Source of the DNA: Planctomycetota bacterium | GTDB taxonomy: Bacteria > Planctomycetota > J058 | Assembly: GCA_003695705.1 (NCBI GenBank) | Contig: RFHU01000015.1 | Coordinates: 1-34,714, forward strand | Reading direction: 5' to 3' | DNA length: 34,714 nt | Part shown: one piece after another, positions 6,943-15,300 of the stretch | How the letters are laid out: every line of letters starts with the position of its first letter | Numbering within the stretch: the first letter of the stretch is position 1 | Notes under the pieces: generated by a model | What the model saw: only the letters and a program-made list of their open reading frames with translations | What the model was told of the DNA's origin: nothing | Databases searched by the model: none | Position numbers and translations under genes: made by a program

Positions 6943-9330
6943 ATGCCATCTCCACGCCGCCTGGCCGAAGCGACCGTCGAGCTCTGCATACGCCGTCCTT
7001 GGGCGACCTGCGTCTGCGTTCTCGCGGTCCTGGCGCTGTCGGCCGCCGCGGTCGGAGGAGCCACGGCGTGGGGTGCGGGTGCCCCGCCCGTGGACAACGG
7101 GCTGGAGATCTGGTTCCTCGAGGACGACCCCGCTCTGGTCCGCTACCGCCAGTTCTTGCGCGACTTCGACAACGACGAGGTGGTCATCGTCGCGTTCCGC
7201 GCCGAGGAGGGCATCCTCCGCCCCGCCAACCTCGACCTCGTGGCCGACGTCTCCCGCCGCCTGGCCGGCCTCCCCGAGGTGTCGGGCGTCACCAGCCTGG
7301 CCACCGTGCTCTGGACGGGGACCCCGCCCGACGATCCCGAGACCATCGTCGTCGAGCGCCTCTACACGCCTCCGGTGCGCGACGCCGCAGGTGTGGCGGC
7401 AAGGCTCGACTCCCTGCCCGACCTACGCCGCGACCTCCTCAGTCCCGACGGCCGCACCACGCTCATCACGGCGCGTCTCGAGGTGCTCGACGACATCGAC
7501 GAGCGCCGCGGCGCGATCCTGGCCGCCATGGAGCGTGAGCTGCGCGCGGCCTTCCGCGCCGCGGGCCGAGACGAGCGCGCTTGGGCGTGGGCCGGGCTCG
7601 CCGTGGGCAACGAGGCCATGAACGCCATCGTGGCGCGAGACTCGGCCCTCTACAGCGCCCTCAGCCTGCTCGTCATCGTGCTCTGCTTGTGGATCAGCCT
7701 GCGCCGGGTCAAGGCCGTCATCATCGCGGTCGTCGCCGTCGAGGCCGCGGTGCTGCTCCTCTTGGGCACGGTCCTCGGGAGCGGTCACCGCCTCAACCTG
7801 GTGTCGATGATCCTCCCCTCCCTGGTGATGGTGATCGGGCTCACCGATTCGGTCTACTTCTTGACCACCTACTACCAGGACCGACCCCGCCTCGAAGGCG
7901 ATGAGGGGCTCGGGCGCAAGGCGGCCATCGTCCGCAGCCTTGGCTTCTGCCTTCTCCCGGGTCTCTTCAACTCCGTCACCGCCTCGGTCGGCTTCTTCGC
8001 CTTCCTCACCGCCCGCATGGAGGTCCTGCGCGAGTTCGGCCTGTTCGCCGGCGTCGGCATCCTGTTCGCCTTCGCTTGTTCGGTGGTGGTTTGCTCGGCC
8101 GGCTGCGCCCTCGTCGACGTGTCTCCTCCCCGTGCGGGCCCGGTTCGGAGCGGCGGTGCGGCCGACGCGGCGCTCGCCGCCCTGTTTCGCCTCGTGAGCG
8201 CTCGCCGTCGTGCGGTCCTCGCGGCGGCCGCGCTGGCCGCCGCCGCCATCGGCTCTGGGCTTTGGCTCCTGCGGGTGGACAGCGACCCCATCGACTACTT
8301 CTACGAGGACCACCCGGTCCGCCGCGATGCCCGCTTCATCGAAGAAGCCTTCGGTCCGGCCGCGCCTCTGGAGTTCGTGGTGCGCACTGGGCGGCCGGAC
8401 GGGGCGAAGGACCCGCGGGTCCTTCGGGCCATGGCGCGCCTGCAGCGCGAGGTCGTGGCCAGCGAAGCCCTCGTGGGCAACGCCCTCAGCCTGACCGGCG
8501 TGGTCGAGCGCCTCACCGAGCTCATCGATGGCCGGGCGCGGATTCCCGACGATCCCGCGCAGGTTGCCCAGGCGCTCGAACTCTTCTACGACCCGCGCGG
8601 GAACGACGATCCGTTGCACCTCATCGACTGGCCCGAAGAGCGTCAGGCGCGCATCACCTTCCGCGTGGGCAAGATGAGCATGCGCCAGGTGGAGGAGCTC
8701 ATCGAGCGCATCCAAGCTCGCGCGCGGGCGCTGCTCCCTCCGGGGACCGAGATCGTTCCCGCCGGCTACGTTCCTCTCTACCTGCGCCTCATGGACTACC
8801 TCATCCAGGGGCAGATCAGCTCCTTGTCCACCACCTTCGTGGTCATCTTCGGGATCATCGCGCTCTTGTTCCGCTCGTGGCGCTACGCCCTCATCTCCAT
8901 TCCCCCAAACCTGCTTCCGGTCTTCGCCACCCTGGGGTTCATGGGCTACGCGGGCATTCCCCTCGACGGGGCGACGGTGCTCATCGCCTCCATCGCCCTC
9001 GGCGTCGCCGTGGACGACACCATCCACTTCATCTTCAAGTTCCGCGAACTCTACGAACGCCACGGAGACCCGGTTCGGGCCACGGAGGAGACCCTGCGCA
9101 GCACGGGAGTGGCCATCGTGACCACCTCGCTGGTCATCGCCCTCGGCTTCAGCGTCATCGCGCTGGGCGACCTGCGCAGCATGGCCTACTTCGGGGGCCT
9201 CACCGCCCTGACGATGATCGCCGCCTTGGTCGGAGAACTCCTGGTCACCCCGGCCGTCATCCTCTGCTTCGTCCCCCCCAAGGCCCCGGCCGAGGCTGCC
9301 CGCCCGGGAGACGATCCCCCCTCCTCCTGA
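6943..9330 (+). CDS. MMPL/RND-superfamily exporter
   Basis: The 795-residue integral membrane protein consists of two similar halves, each with one leading transmembrane helix, a periplasmic domain and a five-helix bundle: roughly residues 18-40 then 230-390, and 425-445 then 625-785. The second-half motif GVAVDDTIHFIFKF and first-half GLTDSVYFLTTYY are the charged transmembrane-4 signatures of MMPL/HpnN-like exporters, which move lipids or other hydrophobic substrates using the proton gradient. No membrane-fusion or outer-membrane partner is adjacent. ATG 6943 is chosen because the frame upstream of it has no family similarity and overlaps the divergent gene; its ribosome binding site is weak. 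Substrate is unknown; the neighbouring lipid-activating gene makes a lipid plausible. Confidence 0.88.
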   Translation: MPSPRRLAEATVELCIRRPWATCVCVLAVLALSAAAVGGATAWGAGAPPVDNGLEIWFLEDDPALVRYRQFLRDFDNDEVVIVAFRAEEGILRPANLDLVADVSRRLAGLPEVSGVTSLATVLWTGTPPDDPETIVVERLYTPPVRDAAGVAARLDSLPDLRRDLLSPDGRTTLITARLEVLDDIDERRGAILAAMERELRAAFRAAGRDERAWAWAGLAVGNEAMNAIVARDSALYSALSLLVIVLCLWISLRRVKAVIIAVVAVEAAVLLLLGTVLGSGHRLNLVSMILPSLVMVIGLTDSVYFLTTYYQDRPRLEGDEGLGRKAAIVRSLGFCLLPGLFNSVTASVGFFAFLTARMEVLREFGLFAGVGILFAFACSVVVCSAGCALVDVSPPRAGPVRSGGAADAALAALFRLVSARRRAVLAAAALAAAAIGSGLWLLRVDSDPIDYFYEDHPVRRDARFIEEAFGPAAPLEFVVRTGRPDGAKDPRVLRAMARLQREVVASEALVGNALSLTGVVERLTELIDGRARIPDDPAQVAQALELFYDPRGNDDPLHLIDWPEERQARITFRVGKMSMRQVEELIERIQARARALLPPGTEIVPAGYVPLYLRLMDYLIQGQISSLSTTFVVIFGIIALLFRSWRYALISIPPNLLPVFATLGFMGYAGIPLDGATVLIASIALGVAVDDTIHFIFKFRELYERHGDPVRATEETLRSTGVAIVTTSLVIALGFSVIALGDLRSMAYFGGLTALTMIAALVGELLVTPAVILCFVPPKAPAEAARPGDDPPSS

Positions 9331-9366
9331 GCATTTGGCGGGTCGTTTGGCGTCGGGAAGGCGGAC

Positions 9367-9774
9367 TCAGCCTTCGTCGTCGGCGCCCTCCGAGCGGTCG
9401 TCCTCCGGCGCCGGCGGCGCCGGGGTCCCGGTGGTTCCTTGCTTCTGATCCAGGCTGGAGAGGACGTAGTCGAAGTCTTCGGCCCAGATGATCGCGTCGC
9501 CTTCGACGAGGTTGAAGGTGGTCTTCTTGGTCTTGTCGCCGTCGACGAGCTGGTTGACGGTCACCGCGCAGCCCTCAGGGTCGACGCGGAGGACGAAGCC
9601 GTCGGAGAGCGGTTCCCAACTCGAGGAAGAGAGGCGAACGACGCGCAGGATCCGACCCTTGACGATGAAGTTCCCGCCCGAATGCTCGTCCACGTAGGCT
9701 TGCGCCGAGGCTCGGCAGCCGCCGCTCGCCGCGGCGAGGAGCAAGCCCAGCCCCAAGCAGAACACCCTTCTCAT
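9367..9774 (-). CDS. Small secreted or lipoprotein-like protein of unknown function
   Basis: The 135-residue product starts with a signal sequence (MRRVFCLGLGLLLAAASGGC); the Cys at residue 20 could be lipidated, although the SGGC box is atypical. The mature part contains predicted beta-strand segments and an acidic Pro/Glu/Asp-rich tail. ATG 9774 has a clear GGGAGG 4 bases upstream. The frame is open much further upstream on this strand, but that part is antisense to the genes on the plus strand and is not coding. Its stop is 36 bases from the stop of the MMPL exporter (convergent). I do not recognise the family. Confidence 0.75.
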   Translation of the reverse strand: MRRVFCLGLGLLLAAASGGCRASAQAYVDEHSGGNFIVKGRILRVVRLSSSSWEPLSDGFVLRVDPEGCAVTVNQLVDGDKTKKTTFNLVEGDAIIWAEDFDYVLSSLDQKQGTTGTPAPPAPEDDRSEGADDEG

Positions 9775-9957
9775 TCCGCCTCCCAGCGGCGGGAATTGTA
9801 CTCCCCGGGTCCGCTCGCAGCCACCGGTCGGTGCCAGGGGCGCGGTTTGCGCACCGGCACCCTGCGCGCTAAACGAGGAGGTACGTCGGGTGGGCAGCGA
9901 CTGCGCGCACGGCTGTGGGCTGTCGCCTCCCGCACCCGCTCTCCGAAGGAGGAGATG
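9775..9957. other. Divergent promoter region
   Basis: This 183-base gap lies between the starts of the small secreted protein (minus) and the selenoprotein (plus). It must hold both promoters. I see no convincing paired -35/-10 elements apart from the ribosome binding sites at each end. Confidence 0.4.
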
Positions 9958-11250
9958 ATGCGCGAACTCTCGGGCGGCCGCCTGGCCGCGCTCGTCGTGC
10001 TGGCCGCGGGCCTGGGGGGACCCGTCCAGGCGCAGGAACCCTTCGTTTGGCGGACCGACCTCGCTCGCGCGCGCGCCCAGGCGGCGGAGCAAGGTCGCCC
10101 GCTGCTCTTGGTCTTCCGCTGAGAGCCGTGAAAGGACTGCAAGTCCTTCGACGGGCAGTTGGTCCGTCCCTCCGCCGAATTCCGTCAGGCCGCGCGCCCC
10201 TACCTCCCGGTGCGCGTCACCGACCTCGCGGGCCTCGACCTGCGCACCTACGCCTTCGACTACGACCTGACCCTGGCCATTCTGGTCCTGGCGCCCGACG
10301 GCTACGTCTTGCACCGCTACGGCGGACGCGACGCCCGCTCGCCCACGGGGTCCTTGAGCATGGGCTCGCTCGTGCGTTTCCTCCGCGGCGCGCTGGAGTC
10401 CTACCGAGACTACGCGCGACGGCCTCGAGCCCGGGAACGTCGTCCGCCGATGCGCATCGAGGACATCCCCGCCTGGGCGGAGAAGATGGCCGAGCGTCGG
10501 CGCCGGGGACGCCCCCTGGATTGCGTTCACTGCCACTTCGTCTACGACGCCTACTGGGAGCAAGGGAGGCGGGACGGCACCTGGGACGACAGGCGCATTT
10601 GGCGTTTCCCGCCGCCCGCGCGCATCGGGCTCGTCCTCGACCGGGAAGAACAGGAACTCGTCCGTGAGGTTCGTGCCGGCAGCCCCGCCGCCCGGGCGGG
10701 GCTGCGCCCGGGCGATCGGCTGCTGCGCGTGGGCACCCAGCGGATCCTCAGCCACGCCGACCTGAGCTGGGTGCTGGAGAACACCCCCTACCAGGGCGCG
10801 GAACTCTCCCTCCGCTTCCTGCGTGCCCAGCGCGAGCGCGGCGCGACGCTCCGCCTCGAAGCGGGGTGGCGCGTGGGCACCCCCCTCGAGTTTTCCTGGC
10901 GTCCTTCCAAGTGGCGCCTCCAGCCGCGTCCCGGATTCGGTGGCCGCGACCTGCGGCCGGAAGAGCGGGCGGCCTTCGGCCTTGCCGCGGACGCCTTCGC
11001 GTTCCGGATCACCTACCTGGTCACGTGGGGGCCCATGCCTCGCTACGGAAAGGCGGCGGTCGCCGCGGGAATTCGTAAGGGAGACGTCGTGGTCGGCGTC
11101 GACGGCGCCGAACTCGAAGGGCACGACCACTTCCACGCCTGGTGGCGCCTGACCCGTCGCCCGGGGGACACCGTGGTCCTGCGCATTCTCCGGCCCCGCC
11201 CCGGGGCCGAGCCCGAGCGGCGGACCGTTCGCCTGCGGGTCCTTCGCTGA
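9958..11250 (+). CDS. Thioredoxin-like/double-PDZ selenoprotein with two in-frame UGA codons
   Basis: Translated through UGA at 10120-10122 and 10129-10131, one frame gives a 430-residue exported protein. A signal peptide (about 1-25, ending VQA) is followed by a thioredoxin-like domain with PLLLVFR-U55-E-P-U58-K-D-C61-KSFD. A CVHCH motif (189-193, the CxxCH haem-attachment pattern) follows, then a PDZ domain (about 222-300; RAGLRPGDRLL) and a second PDZ (about 340-430; AAGIRKGDVVVGVDG). The protein reads on in the same frame after both UGAs, with no change in composition, and the UGAs sit exactly where thioredoxin-like proteins carry redox Cys. SECIS-like hairpins follow. From memory, a Trx7/PDZ (seleno)protein family exists, which fits. 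ATG 9958 has AAGGAGG 5 bases upstream; ATG 9955 is also in frame. The alternative, a double-nonsense pseudogene, is less likely. Confidence 0.82.
10120..10131 (+). other. Two recoded UGA codons (UxxU of a UxxUxxC motif)
   Basis: TGA at 10120-10122 and TGA at 10129-10131 are in frame with ATG 9958 and with the stop at 11250. They encode positions 55 and 58; Cys61 follows. In standard decoding both would stop translation. The spacing of three between each redox residue, the preceding hydrophobic strand LLLVF and the hairpins directly downstream support selenocysteine insertion. Confidence 0.75.
10126..10154 (+). promoter_or_regulatory. Candidate bacterial SECIS hairpin for the first UGA
   Basis: AAGGACT (10132-10138) pairs perfectly with AGTCCTT (10142-10148) around a GCA loop. 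CCGT (10126-10129) pairs with ACGG (10151-10154) across a 2x2 internal loop. The apical loop starts with G and lies 16 bases after the first UGA. Both points fit the published bacterial SECIS description (loop G in the first two positions, 16-37 bases from UGA), the distance being at the lower limit. Confidence 0.6.
10150..10168 (+). promoter_or_regulatory. Second, overlapping SECIS-like hairpin for the second UGA
   Basis: GACGG (10150-10154) pairs with CCGTC (10164-10168) around a 9-base loop beginning with G. The loop starts 23 bases after the second UGA, within the bacterial SECIS range. It competes for 10150-10154 with the outer stem of the first hairpin, so the two could form in turn as the ribosome advances. 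This is a short stem in GC-rich DNA and may be chance. Confidence 0.35.
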
Positions 11251-11465
11251 GCGAGACCCTCGGTCGCGCCTCTTCCCCGACGCCAAGCCGCTCCCGGAGC
11301 CCAGCGGGGGGGGTTCGCGCCCCAGGGGCCCTTTCCTCCGCACGTGGCCTCCGCGTGGGGCCAACCTAACCCTTGTCGTTGCAGGGGCATCCGCCCGCCT
11401 TTGCGAAAATCGAAGCCTGGGGCCGCCTTGGAATGGCAGACCCGCGCGGTAAAACTCGGAGCAGC

Positions 11466-11879
11466 ATGGCGCCCTCGCCCGGGATCCTGAAGCGCCTCAC
11501 CGGCCAGAAGCTGCAACTCCTGGTAGAGAACGGAGATCGACTGCTCTTCGCTTCGGATCGCCCGGCCTTTCGCGCTCTGTGGACCGTCGCCTTCGAGCGG
11601 CCGCAGCTCCTTGACGGTGCGGACGTGGCCTTGCCCGCGGTGGGCCTGGCCGCTGCCTACTTGTTGATCTACGGCAAGGTCGGGCGGGTGTTCACCCACG
11701 CGATGACCCGCGAAGCCCGCGCCGCCCTCCGGGAACTCGGGATCGAGCACAGCGCGAAGAGCCTGTGCCGCAAACTGCCCCCCGACCTCGTCGAGTCCGC
11801 CGAAGGCTACGAAGCGCTCGCGCGCGAAGCCGTGACGCCGCTGGCCTTCGTCGAGCAGCTCCGCCGTCGCGCGCCCTGA
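11466..11879 (+). CDS. DUF1893-family protein
   Basis: The 137-residue product contains a stretch typical of DUF1893 (Thermotoga maritima TM1506-like; cytidine-deaminase-like fold without a known reaction): LQLLVENGDRLLFAS, then DGADVALPAVGLAAAYLLIYG and VFTHAMTREARAALRELGIE. Many family members carry a Cys in the helix corresponding to the AAAYLL segment; none is visible there, and the only Cys is in SLCRKLPPD. ATG 11466 is chosen because GGAG lies 4 bases upstream. The frame is open to 11373, but that extension does not look like the family. The thioesterase gene follows 16 bases after the stop, so the two are probably cotranscribed. Function unknown. Confidence 0.72.
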   Translation: MAPSPGILKRLTGQKLQLLVENGDRLLFASDRPAFRALWTVAFERPQLLDGADVALPAVGLAAAYLLIYGKVGRVFTHAMTREARAALRELGIEHSAKSLCRKLPPDLVESAEGYEALAREAVTPLAFVEQLRRRAP

Positions 11880-11895
11880 GCGCCCCTTCGCCGCC

Positions 11896-12348
11896 GTGGG
11901 CCCCCGCCGCTTCCAGGACGTCGGCAGCATCGACCTCGAGGTCGTGCGCTCCTTCTTCGACGCCCAGATCCCGTTCAACGCATTCTTGGGCCTCCGCCTC
12001 CGCGAGGTCGACCGCGGACGGGTGCTCGCCGAACTTCCCTTCCGCCCCGAGTTCATCGGGAACCCCTTTCGCCCTGCCCTCCACGGAGGGGTCATCTCCA
12101 TGCTGGCGGACACGGTCGGCGGCGCCTCGCTCTATACCCTCACCGACCCCGGCGATCAGCTCGCCACCATCGACCTGCGCGTCGACTACCTGCGGCCGGG
12201 ACGCCCCGAGGACCTCCTCGCGGAGGGGCAGGTGGTGCGCTGGGGGAACCGGGTCGGCGTGAGCTCCATCGCGGTCCACCACCCCGGCGACGACGAGCCC
12301 ATCGCCGTCGCCAAGGGCGTGTACAACATCAAGCGCGTTTCGACCTGA
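11896..12348 (+). CDS. PaaI-like hotdog-fold acyl-CoA thioesterase
   Basis: The 150-residue product matches the 4HBT/PaaI thioesterase family in length and pattern. FNAFLGLRLREVDRGRV precedes the strand-helix motif PALHGGVISMLADTVGGAS (residues 60-78), with HGG at 63-65 and the catalytic-type acidic residue Asp72. The strand TIDLRVDYLRPGR and the C-terminal VAKGVYNI complete the fold. Such enzymes hydrolyse acyl- or aryl-acyl-CoA thioesters; the exact substrate is not readable. The start is probably GTG 11896, 16 bases after the DUF1893 gene, with no good ribosome binding site, so translation may be coupled. Its stop is 27 bases from the convergent transglutaminase-like gene. Confidence 0.85.
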   Translation: MGPRRFQDVGSIDLEVVRSFFDAQIPFNAFLGLRLREVDRGRVLAELPFRPEFIGNPFRPALHGGVISMLADTVGGASLYTLTDPGDQLATIDLRVDYLRPGRPEDLLAEGQVVRWGNRVGVSSIAVHHPGDDEPIAVAKGVYNIKRVST

Positions 12349-12375
12349 AGGTTCTGGGGGCCACCGCGACCTCCC

Positions 12376-15300
12376 TCAGCGTTCGCGGCGCTCGAGCACG
12401 ATCGGAGTTCGCTCGGCGCGGTCGATGGCATCGAGGAAGGCGCGGAAATCGCCGTAGTCTGCGGGGGCAATTCTCCCGGGCCGCAGCAGCAGGCTGCGCT
12501 CGATTCGCAGCAGGGACCCCTCCAGGCGGCAGTCGAGGGAGAAGTGGCCGAAGCGCGTCTGCAGCGTGACTCCCCGCGGCGGTCGAGGACAGGCGAAGGG
12601 GCCGAGTTCCACCCGCACCTCGTCGCGGAGTTGCGCCCCCACGCCCGCGGGGTCGGTGAGCAGCAGCGGGAAGCGCCGCTGGAGTTGGGCCGCGAAGCGC
12701 GGCTTGAGGTGGGTTGGTTCGAGGGCGCGTCGCAGTTCCACGCGGCCGTCGGGGCGCACGCTGAGGAAGCCCTCGGCCTCGAGTTCGAACTCGACGCTCA
12801 GGGGCACCTCGGGCTCCTCTCGGTGCGGCAGGGCCCAGGAGAGCAGCCGCGCCCCCGGGGCGACGCGCGCGGCCTGCTGGGCGAACCAGCCTCGAATCCG
12901 ACGCTCCGGCAAGGCGCCGAAGACTTCCTTCAGGCGATAGAAACCAAGGCCGGGGAGTACCTTGCGCACGCGGACCCGTGCGGAGCCGTCCCCGCGCAGG
13001 CGGAACACGCGCAGACCGCGGTGCCGCAGCGAACCCAGCGCCTTCCCCGGCACGACATCGAGGGCGCCGCCTTCGACATCGCACACGTAGGCGGGGGCGT
13101 TCCAGAGCGCGCGCGGGAGGGAGCCGAAGGGAGCGAGGCGATGCGCCTGCGGGAACAGGTAGACCGGCTCTTGCCCCGCGGGTTCCAGGCGGACCACGGG
13201 GACCCGAAAGACGCTCACCTCCGGCTGCTCCCAGTCGACGGCGTCGCCGGGCTGCGGCGCCGCCAGCAGCAGGTGGTGCGGCACCTCCGCCGCGGCGAGC
13301 AGGGCGAGGAAAAGAGCCGTCTTCGAACCGGCCCTCGCCGCGAGGATGCCCGCGGGATCCGAGCTCCCCTCCTGGCTCTTCACGTGTTCCTGGCAGAAGG
13401 CATAGAGCGCGCGGGCTTTCTCTAGGTCCGAGCCGAGGCCGAAGGTGAGCTCGGCGGCCTTGCGCGCCACCGACGGCTTGGCGGCGGGTCCCGCCGCGCG
13501 GGAGCGGTAGAAGGCGCCCAGATCCTCCAAGCGTCGCCGCTCGACGACCTTCACCCAGGGGAGGATCTCGTCTCGCCCGGGCATGTTCGGTTCCGGTTGG
13601 ATCCGAGGCTGGTTGCGGGCTTCGTAGACGGTAATGGCCCAATCGCCCCGCACCTCCTGGTGCTTGCGGATTCCGGGGCGGTTCATGTTGCGCTCGAGCA
13701 AGGTCACGGGGGCGTCCTTGTGGACGATGAGCACCCAGCGCGACAGCCAGAACGGCTCGGTGAGGTCGGGGTCTTGGAAGTAGAAGGGTCCGCTGTGGAA
13801 CGGGAAACTCGCGGGCCCCGAGCGGGTCTTGAAGGCGTGTTCCACCACGGCGCCCGGGGCCAGGCCGGGCATCTGGAACGGACCGCGCCCGGCGCGGATC
13901 GGTTCGAGGACTTCGCCCGTGGGCGCGATGGTTCGCAGCTCGAGGAGCTCCCCGACGCGCGGTCGCGACCCGTAGCGCTCGACGCCCGCCTCGTCGAGGA
14001 TGCGCCACACTTGGTGCACCACATGGACTTGCGATGTGTCCGGATAGATCTTGGAGACTTGCAGGTCGAGCAGACACACCGTGCTGGCCTTCGGCCAGTG
14101 GGAGCGGTCGGGGGCCCCGGACAGGACTTCATCGAGGGGAGGCACCCACTCTTCCCAGAACCGGTCCTCGGTGCCCGCGAGCGCATTCCGTAGGGCGCGC
14201 ACGGCATGCAGCCCGGGGCGCTCGGCCAGCACGCCATCGAGCAAGGCCTTGGCCTCGTCTCGCGCTGTGGGGTCGGCGGCCTCCTCCGCCAAGCGCCGCG
14301 CCAGGCGCAGCCGACGCTCGACGTCCCACGGGCGGGCTTCGGCCGCCGCGCGCAGCGCCGCGAGTTCCCCGGCCCGCTCGCCGGAGGCTGCGCAGGCGCG
14401 CGCCCGTCGATCGGCGGCGTCCGCCGGGTCGAGGAAGGAGCGGCGGGCGTATTCCTCCTCGGCCGCCCGCGCGGCCTCTGCGTTCCCGGCCGCGAGGGCG
14501 TGGCGCGCCCGCTCCGCGAGGACCCACGTCTGCCCCGGCTCGCGGCGGAGGAGTTCCTCTCGGAGCGCCTGCGCAGCACGCCAGCGACCGAGTCGCTGGA
14601 GGAGGCGGATTCGCGCGCGCAGTACGTCGGTGGCCTCGGCGAACGCGCCCCCCGCGAGGGGCGCGAGGGCCTGCTCGGCCTCCAGGGTCCAGTTTTGGCG
14701 TTCCAAGAGCTCGACGAGTTGGAGGCGGCTGCGCACGTCCGCGGGGTGGTCCTCGAGAATCGCCTCCAGGAGGCTGGCGGCTTCGGGCACCTTGCCGTCT
14801 TCTGCCAGGTAGCGGGCGAGTCGCTGGCGGGCGCGCACGGAGCGCGGTGCACGTTCGAGGGCGCGCTCCGACGCGCGCCGCGCGCGGTCTCGGCGCACGG
14901 CCCGGGGAAGGTGGTCGACGCGCTCGATGGCGGTCGCGAACAGGAGTTGGAACCACGGCTCCGCGGCCACGGACGGCTCCGAGCGACCGAGGTCTTCGAG
15001 CACCGCGGCGGCCTCCGCGTCGAGTCCGTCGATCATCAGGGCCCAGGCGTAGAGGGCGCGCCGCTGGGGCGGGTGTTCGCGCGCGAGCCGCCAGAGACAC
15101 CACGAGGGGTAGGGCGCCCGCGGCTCGGCTTCGCTCGCGACGGGGACGGGCCTGGGGTCCACCGTGTGCTCCAGCGGGTGCAGGGGCGCCCCTGCGCGGT
15201 CGCAAAGGCGCAGCGAGAAGGCCGTCGGGGCGCCGCCGGCGACCTTGAGCGCGATGCGGTTCCAGCCCGCCCTCAGCCGCACGGGCACCCGCAAGGACCT

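Noticed and set aside
9958-11250. The thioredoxin-PDZ gene as a pseudogene broken by two nonsense codons
   Set aside because: Both TGAs sit in the redox motif, no other lesion is present in 430 codons, and SECIS-like hairpins follow. Alternative genetic code was also rejected, because TGA ends many other genes here.
11305-11362. Hairpins after the selenoprotein gene (for example GGCCC 11327-11331 with GGGCC 11358-11362)
   Set aside because: Stems are short and interrupted in GC-rich DNA, with no U-tract, so a terminator cannot be claimed.
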